From: Dactylosporangium roseum
GTDB taxonomy: Bacteria; Actinomycetota; Actinomycetes; Mycobacteriales; Micromonosporaceae
Length of the DNA stretch: 64,000 bases
Direction of reading: 5' to 3'
Assembly: GCF_025264685.1 (NCBI RefSeq)
Contig: NZ_CP073721.1
Span: 6,527,501-6,591,500 of the forward strand
In this document: piece after piece, positions 34,852 through 42,777 of the stretch
Numbering within the stretch: position 1 is the stretch's first letter
Layout: every line of letters starts with the position of its first letter
The notes under the pieces: generated by a model
Told to the model about the DNA's origin: nothing
The model's input: only the letters and a program-made list of their open reading frames with translations
The model's database searches: none
Made by a program: the position numbers and the translations under genes

Positions 34852-35250
34852 ATGCCGCCGGACGAGCAGGACCTCATCGACCTGCTCGTGGCCGACCACC
34901 GGCGGCTCGAATCGCTGTTCGCCGAGATCGAGACGTCCGCCGAGGCGTCCGCCAGGCAGGCGGCGATCACGGCGGCGATCACGCTGCTCGACCGGCACAC
35001 CCGGGCCGAGGAGGCGCTCCTGCATCCCGCGTTGCGCGAACGGTTGCCCGCCGGCGAGGCGATCGTCGCCTACGAGACCGGCGAGCACGGACGGATGGAC
35101 GAGCTGCTCACGCGTCTCGGCGCGCTCGACGACACGGACCCGGCGTTCGACGGGCTGCTCGCCACACTGCTGGACGCCGTGCGCCAGCACATGCAGGAGG
35201 AGGAGACCGAACTGTTCCCGCGCCTGCGATCGGCGCGTGTGACGGAATGA
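34852..35250 (+). CDS. Hemerythrin HHE-domain protein
   Basis: The 132-residue protein is a four-helix bundle with the metal ligands of hemerythrin: His in VADHRRLESLF, His and Glu in DRHTRAEEALLHP, His in TGEHGRMDELL, and His with Glu in RQHMQEEETELFP. It would bind a diiron site that senses or stores oxygen, nitric oxide or related species. NO is interesting because a NO synthase gene is nearby, but no direct link is shown. ATG at 34852 has a G-rich stretch before it; the frame is open further upstream without similarity. A nucleotidyltransferase gene follows. Confidence 0.86.
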   Translation: MPPDEQDLIDLLVADHRRLESLFAEIETSAEASARQAAITAAITLLDRHTRAEEALLHPALRERLPAGEAIVAYETGEHGRMDELLTRLGALDDTDPAFDGLLATLLDAVRQHMQEEETELFPRLRSARVTE

Positions 35251-35272
35251 GCGGACGGGTAAGCCAGTACGC

Positions 35273-35872
35273 ATGGCAGTTCCCGAGAACAGGCAGCCGC
35301 TGATCGCGACGCTCAAGAAGGCGGCGTTCCATCTCAAGGAGACCGGCATCCCGTTCTGCCTGGCGGGCAGCTTCGCGGTCTATGCGCGCGGCGGCGAGTC
35401 CGTCGACCACGACATCGACTTCCTCATCAAGGAAGCGGACGCCGAACGCGTCATGACCGGCCTCGGCGAGGTCGGCTTCCGTTGCGAGGTGCCGCCCGAG
35501 GGCTGGCTGGTCAAGGCCTGGGACCAGACCGAGGACGGGGATCTGCTGATCGACTTCATCTTCTGCCCGGTGCAGCGGCCGGTGACCGACGCGACACTCA
35601 CCGACACGGATGTCATCGCCGTCAACGCCTGCCACATGCCGGTGCTGTCGGCGACCGAGCTGATGATTCACAAGGTGCTGACCTGGTCGGCACACTACTG
35701 CGACTTCGCGCGGGGACTGCCGGTCGCGCGCTCGCTGCGGGAACAGATCGACTGGCCACGGGTCTTCCGGGAAACGGCCCACTCGCCGTACGCGCATGCT
35801 TTCCTGTTCCTGATCGATCGCCTCGGCGTCATGTCGTTGTCGGAGGCGAGCGCGCTGTCCGCCGCCGTCTAG
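35273..35872 (+). CDS. Orphan nucleotidyltransferase (MNT-like fold)
   Basis: The 199-residue protein has the nucleotidyltransferase core: AGSFAVYARGGES at 31-43 and D47/D49 in VDHDIDFLI, then a third acidic position in LLIDFIFCP. This is the pol-beta type fold shared by antitoxin MntA, AbiEii and kanamycin nucleotidyltransferases. The second half is helical. Substrate is unknown. No HEPN or other toxin partner is adjacent; a BON-like gene follows 37 bases later. ATG start is clear from the fold length. Confidence 0.72.
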   Translation: MAVPENRQPLIATLKKAAFHLKETGIPFCLAGSFAVYARGGESVDHDIDFLIKEADAERVMTGLGEVGFRCEVPPEGWLVKAWDQTEDGDLLIDFIFCPVQRPVTDATLTDTDVIAVNACHMPVLSATELMIHKVLTWSAHYCDFARGLPVARSLREQIDWPRVFRETAHSPYAHAFLFLIDRLGVMSLSEASALSAAV

Positions 35873-35909
35873 TGCGTGCTGTCCGGCCTGGGGTTTGAGG
35901 GGGACGACG

Positions 35910-36155
35910 ATGACCGTCGACCAGTACGTCGAGAGCGAGCTGCAGCATCTGCTCGCCGAGGACGAACGCATCGCGGAGCAGGGCATCCGCTTCGTGCGTA
36001 CCGAAGGTGGGATCAGCCTCGTCGGTGAGGTCGAGAGCGCCGAGCGGCGCGACCTGATCTGCCAGGTGGTTGCCGAGGCGTTCCCGGAGCTGCCGGTGCG
36101 CTGCAACATCGGGCTCACGCGGGTGCACGAGCCGGAGGAGGTCGAGGAGCTGTGA
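35910..36155 (+). CDS. BON-like small protein
   Basis: 81 residues. The pattern VESELQHLLAEDERIAEQGIRFVRTEGGISLVGEV fits a BON domain (alpha-beta-beta-alpha-beta), found in OsmY and in many stress proteins, where it binds phospholipid or other ligands. GAGGGGG precedes the ATG at 35910. It overlaps the metallophosphoesterase start by 4 bases, so the two are coupled. Mature secreted BON proteins have signal peptides; this one has none, so it acts in the cytoplasm or on the inner membrane face. Confidence 0.7.
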   Translation: MTVDQYVESELQHLLAEDERIAEQGIRFVRTEGGISLVGEVESAERRDLICQVVAEAFPELPVRCNIGLTRVHEPEEVEEL

Positions 36156-36901
36156 CGGTCCGGGAGAACCGCGTGCGCGTCGCGGCCGTCGGCGACGTGC
36201 ATCTCGACGCTGATGTGCTGGGCCGCTACCGCCCGGCGCTCGAACACGTCGGCGAGAAGGCCGACGTGCTGCTGCTGGCCGGCGACCTGACGCGGCACGG
36301 CACGACCGACGAGGCGCGGTGCGTGGCGCAGGAGTTCGGCGGACTGGCGGTGCCGGTCGTCGCGATCCTGGGCAACCACGACTACCACAGCGACCAGGAG
36401 TACGAGGTGGCGAAGGTCCTGGAGGACGCCGGCCTCACCGTGCTGGAGTGCACGGGCACCGTGGTCGACCTGGACGGCGTGCGGGTCGGCATCGCCGGCA
36501 CCAAGGGCTTCGGCGGCGGGTTCGCCGGCGCGTGCGCGAGCGAGTTCGGCGAGCCGGAGATGAAGGCGTTCACCCGGCACGGCCGCGAGGTCGCCGAGCG
36601 GTTCGGCCACGCGCTCGCCCAGCTCGACTGCGACGTGCGGATCGCGCTCACCCACTACTCGCCGGTGCCGGAGACGCTGCTGGGCGAGCCGCTGGAGATC
36701 TACCCGTTCCTCGGCTCGTACCAGTTGGCGCAGGCGATCGACGCCGCGCCGACGGTGGGGCTGGCGGTGCACGGGCACGCCCACGCCGGCTCGGAGCGGG
36801 GCACGACACCGGGCGGCGTGCCGGTCCGCAACGTCGCCCACCCCGTGATCAAGCAGGCCTACAACGTCTATCAGTTGTCGTCGGTGCTGGCTCCGGTCTG
36901 A
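36152..36901 (+). CDS. Metallophosphoesterase
   Basis: The 249-residue protein shows the full calcineurin-like set: GDVHLDADV (metal D and H), LLAGDLTRHG, LGNHDYHS, LTHYSPVPE and GHAHAGS. It is a cytoplasmic phosphoesterase, substrate unknown. GTG at 36152 overlaps the BON gene stop. The gene ends just before a 30-bp tandem repeat and converges on the sigma-factor gene. Confidence 0.88.
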   Translation: MTVRENRVRVAAVGDVHLDADVLGRYRPALEHVGEKADVLLLAGDLTRHGTTDEARCVAQEFGGLAVPVVAILGNHDYHSDQEYEVAKVLEDAGLTVLECTGTVVDLDGVRVGIAGTKGFGGGFAGACASEFGEPEMKAFTRHGREVAERFGHALAQLDCDVRIALTHYSPVPETLLGEPLEIYPFLGSYQLAQAIDAAPTVGLAVHGHAHAGSERGTTPGGVPVRNVAHPVIKQAYNVYQLSSVLAPV

Positions 36902-36906
36902 CCGGC

Positions 36907-36996
36907 CGGTTCCGCCTTCGGCGCCTCAGCGCCGCCCGGTTCCGCCTTCGGCGCCTCAGCGCCGCCCGGTTCCGCCTTCGACACCTCAGCGCCGCC
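36907..36996. repeat. 30-bp tandem repeat, three copies, over the sigma-factor stop codon
   Basis: Three adjacent 30-base copies begin at 36907, 36937 and 36967; the third differs near its middle (GACACC in place of GGCGCC). Each perfect copy contains GGCGC-CTCA-GCGCC, a small hairpin, so the array can act as a terminator for both convergent genes. TCA at 36986 in the third copy is the sigma-gene stop, so the repeat seems to be an amplified piece of the gene end. Confidence 0.8.
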
Positions 36997-37834
36997 CGGT
37001 TTCGGCGAGGCGTTCCCTCAGGAACGCCAGGGCGTGCGCCAGCAGCCGCGAGACGTGCATCTGTGAGATGCCGAGCCGCTCGGCGATCTGCGTCTGGGTC
37101 AGGTTGCCGGCGAAGCGCATCGCGAGGATCCGCTGCTCACGGGCCGGTAGCTGGATGATCAGCGGACGCAGCGTCTGCCGGTCGTCGACCGCCTCGAGGT
37201 CGCGGTCGACGCCACCGAGGATCTCGGCGAGCTCCACGCCGTTCTCCTCGCCGGCGGCCGGCGCGTTGATGGACAACGTCCGGTACGCCTGGCCGCACTC
37301 GATGCCCTCGATGATCTCCTCTTCGCTCACGTTCAGGCGGGTGGCGAGGTCGGTGACGGTCGGGGAGCGGCCGAGGTCCTGGGCCAGGTCGCCCGAGACC
37401 TTGCTGATCTCCAGGCGCAGTTCCTGGAGGCGGCGGGGGACGCGGACGTCCCAGCCCTTGTCGCGGAAGTGTCGTTTGAGCTCGCCGACGATCATCGGGA
37501 TCGCGTAGCTGGTGAACGCGGCGCCGCGCGTCGGGTCGTAGCCGTCGACGGACTTGATCAGGCCGAGGTTGGCGACCTGGACGAGGTCGTCGAACTGTTC
37601 GCCGCGGTTGCGGAAGCGCCGGGCGAGGTATTCGGCCAGCGGGATGTACAGCTCGATCAGCCGGGCCCGGACGCGGTCGCGGTCGGGCCCGGCGGGAAGG
37701 TCGGCGAGCAGGGTGAGGAGCGCCTGTGCGGCGGCCTCCGTCTCCCGGTTGCCGGAACGGCCGGTCCGCTGGGCCGGGATCGCCGGGCTGGTCTTCGGGG
37801 TCTTCCGGGCGGCGCGATGCGCGGTGACGGTCAT
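36986..37834 (-). CDS. SigB/SigF-type RNA polymerase sigma factor
   Basis: The 282-residue protein has regions 2, 3 and 4 of the stress sigma group: YIPLAEYLARRFRNRGEQFDDLVQVANLGLIKSV (region 2.1-2.2), YAIPMIVGELKRHFRD, WDVRVPRRLQELR, and region 4 TQTQIAERLGISQMHVSRLLAHAL. It fits SigF/SigB proteins that control stress or development and are normally held by an anti-sigma factor, which is not in this window. ATG at 37834. A nearby ANTAR/PP2C-type protein gene at 39546 could be part of the same signalling route. Its C-terminal codons lie in the third copy of the 30-bp repeat. Confidence 0.9.
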   Translation of the reverse strand: MTVTAHRAARKTPKTSPAIPAQRTGRSGNRETEAAAQALLTLLADLPAGPDRDRVRARLIELYIPLAEYLARRFRNRGEQFDDLVQVANLGLIKSVDGYDPTRGAAFTSYAIPMIVGELKRHFRDKGWDVRVPRRLQELRLEISKVSGDLAQDLGRSPTVTDLATRLNVSEEEIIEGIECGQAYRTLSINAPAAGEENGVELAEILGGVDRDLEAVDDRQTLRPLIIQLPAREQRILAMRFAGNLTQTQIAERLGISQMHVSRLLAHALAFLRERLAETGRR

Positions 37835-38087
37835 GAGGGGGTCCCCCTGCCTGCTGCCCGGCCGGGCGACGGTGCTGGGGAGCGCACGGCCGGGGCGGAA
37901 GAATGCCGGCTGGCGCCCTGGTCTCGAGCGCCCGGCAGGAATCCCGCGGCGGCGATCGCGGCTGTTTGACGATCACGCCTCGACAACGACCGGCGGATTG
38001 CCCGTTAGCCGTTCGGATGATGCGGGTCAGCCAAAGGTACCGCCTTCCGGCCGGGCGAGGCAAGGCACGTACACCTCCCGGAGCCTC

Positions 38088-39356
38088 TCAGCCAGAAACC
38101 TCGGTCAACGCCCCGTCGTCCTCCTCGGCGTCCTCACCGGTGTCGTCCGACTGCACGGCACCGCCGGTCACCGCCGTGTAGACCCGCAGCAGGTCGGCGG
38201 CGGTGCGCTCCCAGGTGTACCGGCTGCGGACCCGGTCGATCGCCGCGCTGGCGTAGCTCATCCGGCGCACCTCGTCGCCGAGGAGTCCGCGGAGGGCGCC
38301 GGCGAGCGCGTACGTGTCGCGGGGCGGCACCAGCACGCCGGTCACGTTGTCGATGACACTCTCGGCGATCCCGCCCACCTCGTAGGCGACGATCGGCACG
38401 CCGCACGACATGGCCTCCAGCGGGGTGAGGCCGAACGGCTCGTACCACGGCGCGCAGCCCAGGACGTCGGCCGAGCGGTACCAGCCGGGCAGCTCGTCCA
38501 GCGGCACGGCGCCGATGAGCCGCACCCGGTCGCCGACACCGCACCGGTCCGCCAGTTCCATGAGCCGCCGCGCCTCCGGGTCCCGGTCCAGCCGGGCCGG
38601 GTCGGGGCCGCCGACGATCACCAGCTCCGCGCCGGGGACCCGGCGCAGCGCCTCGACGAGGTCGGCGAAACCCTTGCGCTCGACGAGCGGGCCGACGCTG
38701 AGGATCCGGCGCAGTCCGGGCCGCGGGCGGTCGGCGGCCGGGCCCGCGGGTGTGAACCTCTCCCCGTCGACGCCGGACGGGATGATGATCGTGTCGGCGC
38801 GACGGATGCCCATGCGGCCGAGTTCCGTGACCTCGTCCTCGCACTGGGCGACGACCCGGTCGACCAGTGTGCCGAGGGTGCGTTCCAGGCCGACCCGCTG
38901 CTCCGGGCTGCTGTCGCGATCCTTGAGGTGGCGGCGCTTGACGGCGCCGAGCCCGTGGTACGTCTCGATGACCGGCAGCCGGTGCTCGGCGGTGGCGGTC
39001 AGCGCGGCCAGGCCGCTCAGCCAGAAGTGGGCGTGGACCACGTCGGGGGTCTCGCCGTGGCCGTTGTCGCGCCAGCGGGCCGCCAGCGCACGGCCGAAGT
39101 CACCCATGAAGGGAAGCAGGTCGTCGACCGGCATCGGCTCGGCCGGGCCGGCGGACACGTGCTCGACGGTCACGCCTTCGGCGTACGGCACCGTGTCGTC
39201 GACGTCGGGCCGGTCGCGGCGGGTGTACACCCGCACGTCGTGACCCAGCCCGCCGAGTGCCTCCGCGAGCGCCGCCACATGCGTATGCTGACCACCGGTG
39301 CCCGGGCCGCCGAGGGCGAGCGGGCTCGCCTGGGCGGAGATCAGCGCGACCTTCAA
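38088..39356 (-). CDS. Glycosyltransferase family 4
   Basis: The 422-residue protein has the GT-B fold: MKVALISAQASPLALGGPGTGGQHTHVAALAEAL at the start, FHAH-like VVHAHFWLSG, VGPLVERKGFADLVEA, and the sugar-nucleotide motif WYEPFGLTPLEAMSCGVPIVA with E-x7-E. It transfers a sugar from a nucleotide donor; relatives include MshA and lipid or polysaccharide glycosyltransferases. TTG at 39356 is the family start, with AGGTGAGCG before it. The C-terminus is a short acidic tail (DDTGEDAEEDDG). It diverges from the ANTAR/PP2C gene. Confidence 0.88.
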   Translation of the reverse strand: MKVALISAQASPLALGGPGTGGQHTHVAALAEALGGLGHDVRVYTRRDRPDVDDTVPYAEGVTVEHVSAGPAEPMPVDDLLPFMGDFGRALAARWRDNGHGETPDVVHAHFWLSGLAALTATAEHRLPVIETYHGLGAVKRRHLKDRDSSPEQRVGLERTLGTLVDRVVAQCEDEVTELGRMGIRRADTIIIPSGVDGERFTPAGPAADRPRPGLRRILSVGPLVERKGFADLVEALRRVPGAELVIVGGPDPARLDRDPEARRLMELADRCGVGDRVRLIGAVPLDELPGWYRSADVLGCAPWYEPFGLTPLEAMSCGVPIVAYEVGGIAESVIDNVTGVLVPPRDTYALAGALRGLLGDEVRRMSYASAAIDRVRSRYTWERTAADLLRVYTAVTGGAVQSDDTGEDAEEDDGALTEVSG

Positions 39357-39545
39357 CGCTCACCTGCCCACGACGAAGCTGCTCGTAGCACCTGTGCAAA
39401 CCTCCACGTGGCCGACGCTGCTGACCTGCCAAGGCCCCTACCCGAGCGAGTTGGTGGTAAACATCAACGGGCGAGTCGCTACCGGCTCGCCGGCGGACCC
39501 GCGCCGTGGGTCCGTCTCGAGGCACGGCAGGAGGCGTCAGCAGGC

Positions 39546-42014
39546 ATGGTGGACAAGGCCCCCGCCGAGGGCGGCAGCGCCGAGCCGGCCGAGGCGCTCG
39601 CGGCGCTCGTCGCCAAGCTCCGGGCCGAGCTGACCGGGGTGCGCACCGCCATGCGGAACCGCGCGGTCATCGAACAGGCCAAGGGCGTGCTCGTCGAGCG
39701 GCTCGGCATCACTCCCGACCAGGGATTCGACCAGCTCGTGCGGCTCTCCCAGCGCACCAACATCAAGCTCATCGAGGTCGCGGCCGCGATCGTCGGGACC
39801 ACGTCACCCGACCCGAACGCGCCGGATGTGGTGAACCTCATCGACGACGAGCTGCGCCAGCACGTCGCGCGCCGGCGGGAGCGCCCGCCCGCGCCGTCCC
39901 CCGCCTCCCCCGCCCCCGCGGCCTCCCCGGCCCGCCGCCGGGCCAGCCGCACGCCCGAGGTCGAGGCGCTGCAGTCCCAGCACCAGTTGCTCAGCGCCCG
40001 GATCGCGGCGGCGCGCAGCTACGACGAGATCAGTGCGGTGCTCGGGACCGCGCCGACCGCCTGGCCGGCGCCGTCGACCGTGCTGCTGACGCTGGTCGAC
40101 CCGGACGGCGCACAGCGCGGCGTCGGCGCCCACGGCGTCGCCGGCGAGGTGCGCAGCCGCTGGTCCCGCATCCCGCCGGATCCGGCGCTGCCGCTGGTCG
40201 TCGCGGTGCAGGACGCCGAGACGCTCTGGCTGTCCGCCGACGACGAGGCCACCCGGCGCTTCCCGGTGATCGGGCAGCAGCCGTTCAGCGGGGCGACCAT
40301 CCTCGCCGCACCGCTGGTCGCCGGCGAGCGGATCATCGGCGGCGTCCTGCTGACCTGGGCCGAGGTGCTCCCGGACGGCGACGAGCTGCGGCGGTACGTC
40401 GCAGCGCTGCTCGAGCCGGTGGCGCGGCAGGTCGACGCGCTGATCGGCGACGAGATCGCCAGCGCCTGGTTCCACGTCGAGGGCGAGGAGAGCGGCCAGG
40501 CAGCGCCGGCGCAGGTGTGGCTGCCGACCGTCGTCGACGCCCTGCACAATCCGGCGGCGCTGCTGTCGCCGGTCACCGAGGACGGGCAGCTCGTCGACTT
40601 CCGCGTCGAATACGCCAACGGCCTCGCCCGGCAGATCTTCACCGGGGCACGCGTCGACCCGGACGAGGCGACGCTGCTGGCCGCTTACCCGGCGCTGGGC
40701 AGCGCGACGCTGTTGCCGGAGTTCGCCCGGCTGTTGCAGGACGGCCAGCCGAGGCGCCTGGAAGGGCTGCGGGCCGATCCGCGCACGGACGGCGTGCCCG
40801 GCCCGCAGACGCTCTCGGTGCACGCGGTGCGACTCTGGGACCGGGTGTTCGCGGTCTGGCGGGTCGCCACCGAGGCCGACCTGATGTACGACCAGCTCCT
40901 CCAGGCGGAGCGCATCGCCGGGACCGGCTCCTTCTGCTGGGAGCTGCGCGACCCGGAACCGCGCTGCTCCCCCGAGCTCATCCGGCTCTTCCACGGCGGG
41001 CGCGACGCGGCCCGCGTGCCGGTCGAGGAACTGACCGCCAGCGTCCACCCCGACGACCTGCTCGCGGTGCAGGACGCGGTCCGTCGCACGATCGTGGAGG
41101 GCAAGCACCTCCTCGCCGAGGCGCGCGGCGCCGGGCGGGTCAACGGCCGGCGGCTCCGGCTCACCGCCGAGCCGATCTTCGACGACACCGGCAACGTCAC
41201 CGCGGTGCGCGGCACCGTGCAGGACGTCACCGAGGAGCGGGCGATCGAGGCCCGGCTGCGTCGCGCCGAGGAGGCGCTCGCGGCGCAGCGGCACCGGCTC
41301 GCGGACGAACGGCGGGCCGCGGAGGCCCTGCAGCGCGCGCTGCTGCCGACCGACCCGGAGCTCGGGCACATGGAGGGCATCGGGATCTGCGGCCGGTGCC
41401 GCTCCCCCGAGCGGGTCGGCACCGTCGACGGCGACTGGTACGACGCGACGGCCCTGCCCGACGGCGGCACCGTGCTGGTCCTCGGCGACGTCGACGAGCA
41501 GGGCCTCTCCTCGATGACGACGGCGGCGCGGCTGCGGTACGCGGTCCGGGCGTACGCGATGCTCGACATGTCGCCCGGGGACATCCTGACCGCGGTCAAC
41601 GGCATGCTCTGCGCGATGGAGGTGGAGCACACCGCCTGTCTGGTGGTGGCCCGTTTCGCCCCCGAGACCCGGGAGCTGCGGTGGGCGGCGGCCGGGCAGG
41701 TCGCCCCGATCCGGTACACGGCCGCGGGCCGGGGCTCGGTGCTGTCCGGGCCGCTCGGCTTGCCGCTGGGTGAGATCGCCGAGATGCGGTACACCGACAC
41801 CACGGTCACGCTGGAGCAGGGTGACCGGGTGCTGCTCTACACCGGCGGCCAGGCCCGCGTCGACCGGCGTCGCGGGGGTGGCCTCGACCTGGTCCGCCGG
41901 GCCGGTGAGCACGTCGACCTGAGCGACTTCGACGCGGTGGTGGCGCACCTGATCGGCGCGCTCAACGTGGCCGACGACGAGGACGTCTGCGCGATGCTGA
42001 TCAACGTGCGCTGA
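39546..42014 (+). CDS. ANTAR-GAF-PAS-PP2C signalling protein with degenerate phosphatase motifs
   Basis: The 822-residue protein begins with an ANTAR-type helical RNA-binding domain (RAVIEQAKGVLVERLGI, residues about 35-51), then a Pro/Ala linker, a GAF domain (about 145-320), two PAS-like regions up to about 570, a coiled coil, and a SpoIIE/RsbU-type PP2C domain. In PP2C the first motif DGDWYD and the last DDED are kept, but the second reads GDVDEQGL instead of GDV-GHG, and YTGGQ replaces YTDGL, losing a metal aspartate. ANTAR usually sits at the C-terminus; here it leads. ATG at 39546; GGAGG lies about 13 bases before it. The nearby SigF-like gene supports a stress-signalling role. Confidence 0.82.
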   Translation: MVDKAPAEGGSAEPAEALAALVAKLRAELTGVRTAMRNRAVIEQAKGVLVERLGITPDQGFDQLVRLSQRTNIKLIEVAAAIVGTTSPDPNAPDVVNLIDDELRQHVARRRERPPAPSPASPAPAASPARRRASRTPEVEALQSQHQLLSARIAAARSYDEISAVLGTAPTAWPAPSTVLLTLVDPDGAQRGVGAHGVAGEVRSRWSRIPPDPALPLVVAVQDAETLWLSADDEATRRFPVIGQQPFSGATILAAPLVAGERIIGGVLLTWAEVLPDGDELRRYVAALLEPVARQVDALIGDEIASAWFHVEGEESGQAAPAQVWLPTVVDALHNPAALLSPVTEDGQLVDFRVEYANGLARQIFTGARVDPDEATLLAAYPALGSATLLPEFARLLQDGQPRRLEGLRADPRTDGVPGPQTLSVHAVRLWDRVFAVWRVATEADLMYDQLLQAERIAGTGSFCWELRDPEPRCSPELIRLFHGGRDAARVPVEELTASVHPDDLLAVQDAVRRTIVEGKHLLAEARGAGRVNGRRLRLTAEPIFDDTGNVTAVRGTVQDVTEERAIEARLRRAEEALAAQRHRLADERRAAEALQRALLPTDPELGHMEGIGICGRCRSPERVGTVDGDWYDATALPDGGTVLVLGDVDEQGLSSMTTAARLRYAVRAYAMLDMSPGDILTAVNGMLCAMEVEHTACLVVARFAPETRELRWAAAGQVAPIRYTAAGRGSVLSGPLGLPLGEIAEMRYTDTTVTLEQGDRVLLYTGGQARVDRRRGGGLDLVRRAGEHVDLSDFDAVVAHLIGALNVADDEDVCAMLINVR

Positions 42015-42048
42015 TTCCCGCGCCGAGTTCCTGGTGCTGCGGTCCTGC

Positions 42049-42738
42049 TCAGGCCTGCCGGGTGTCCCAGTCCCACGGCAGGCCGAGACCGTCGAAGCGG
42101 CCCAGGGCGTCGCGGTGGCGGGCGGCCAGGACGACACGGTCCGGGCCGAGGTGGCCCAGAAGGTCGTCGTCGCCGTAGTACCGGGTCCGCGGGTCGGGCC
42201 AGTGCCACAGGGCGTCGTCGAGCTCGCGGAGCCGGACCTTGACGGCGCGCAGTTCGTCCGGTGCGGGCTCCAGGTAGACAAGACCGTGCAACGGGGCGTA
42301 CGTCGCCTCGTACACCGCCGCGTAGACGAGGAACCGGGACAGTGACAGGCCGGTGGGAAACTCGTCGTTCTCGTAGACCTCGGGGTCGCCGGGCACACCA
42401 ACGTCCGGAATCTTCCAGTTCTTCCAGTCCGGGATCGAATACCAGTCGTCCGCGCCCTCCCAGAATCGGACCATTCCGTTCTCGGGTCTCAGGTCGGTCC
42501 ACGGACGCATGGCGTGGTCGCGGCTAAGCGGGAGCGAATAGCGGGCGGCGACGCGGTACCAACCGGCCAGCGGCTCCGGGACGCCGGGGAGCGGCAGGTC
42601 GACAGGCGGACGATCGGGCAGGCCGTACCAGCGGTGGACGAACCGCCCCAAACTTTCCGGCGTCACCACGTCGAGCTCGTACACGCCGAACATCATGCCG
42701 GGTGCGACAACCTCCGAGGGCGGCACACCGTTGCGCAT
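42049..42738 (-). CDS. Hypothetical protein, SUKH-like
   Basis: The 229-residue protein is Trp/Tyr/Pro-rich and not recognised with certainty. The pattern of LPLPGVPEPLAGWYRVAARYS, then ENGMVRFWEGADDWYSIPDWKN, and DPEVYENDEF followed by LSLSRFLVYAAVYEATYA resembles SMI1/KNR4 (SUKH) proteins, many of which are immunity proteins against secreted toxins or general regulators. No toxin gene is adjacent. The ATG at 42738 is 39 bases from the next start on the opposite strand. Confidence in the family is low; that it is a gene is likely from its composition. Confidence 0.6.
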   Translation of the reverse strand: MRNGVPPSEVVAPGMMFGVYELDVVTPESLGRFVHRWYGLPDRPPVDLPLPGVPEPLAGWYRVAARYSLPLSRDHAMRPWTDLRPENGMVRFWEGADDWYSIPDWKNWKIPDVGVPGDPEVYENDEFPTGLSLSRFLVYAAVYEATYAPLHGLVYLEPAPDELRAVKVRLRELDDALWHWPDPRTRYYGDDDLLGHLGPDRVVLAARHRDALGRFDGLGLPWDWDTRQA

Positions 42739-42777
42739 TCGCGACCTAACTGCCGATGTTTACGGTTACGAATATTC

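Noticed and set aside
36907-36996. Possible CRISPR array
   Set aside because: The 30-base units are directly adjacent without spacers and no cas genes are present.
39804-42401. Long minus-strand frame opposite the ANTAR/PP2C gene
   Set aside because: No domain, biased composition; the plus-strand protein has several recognisable domains.
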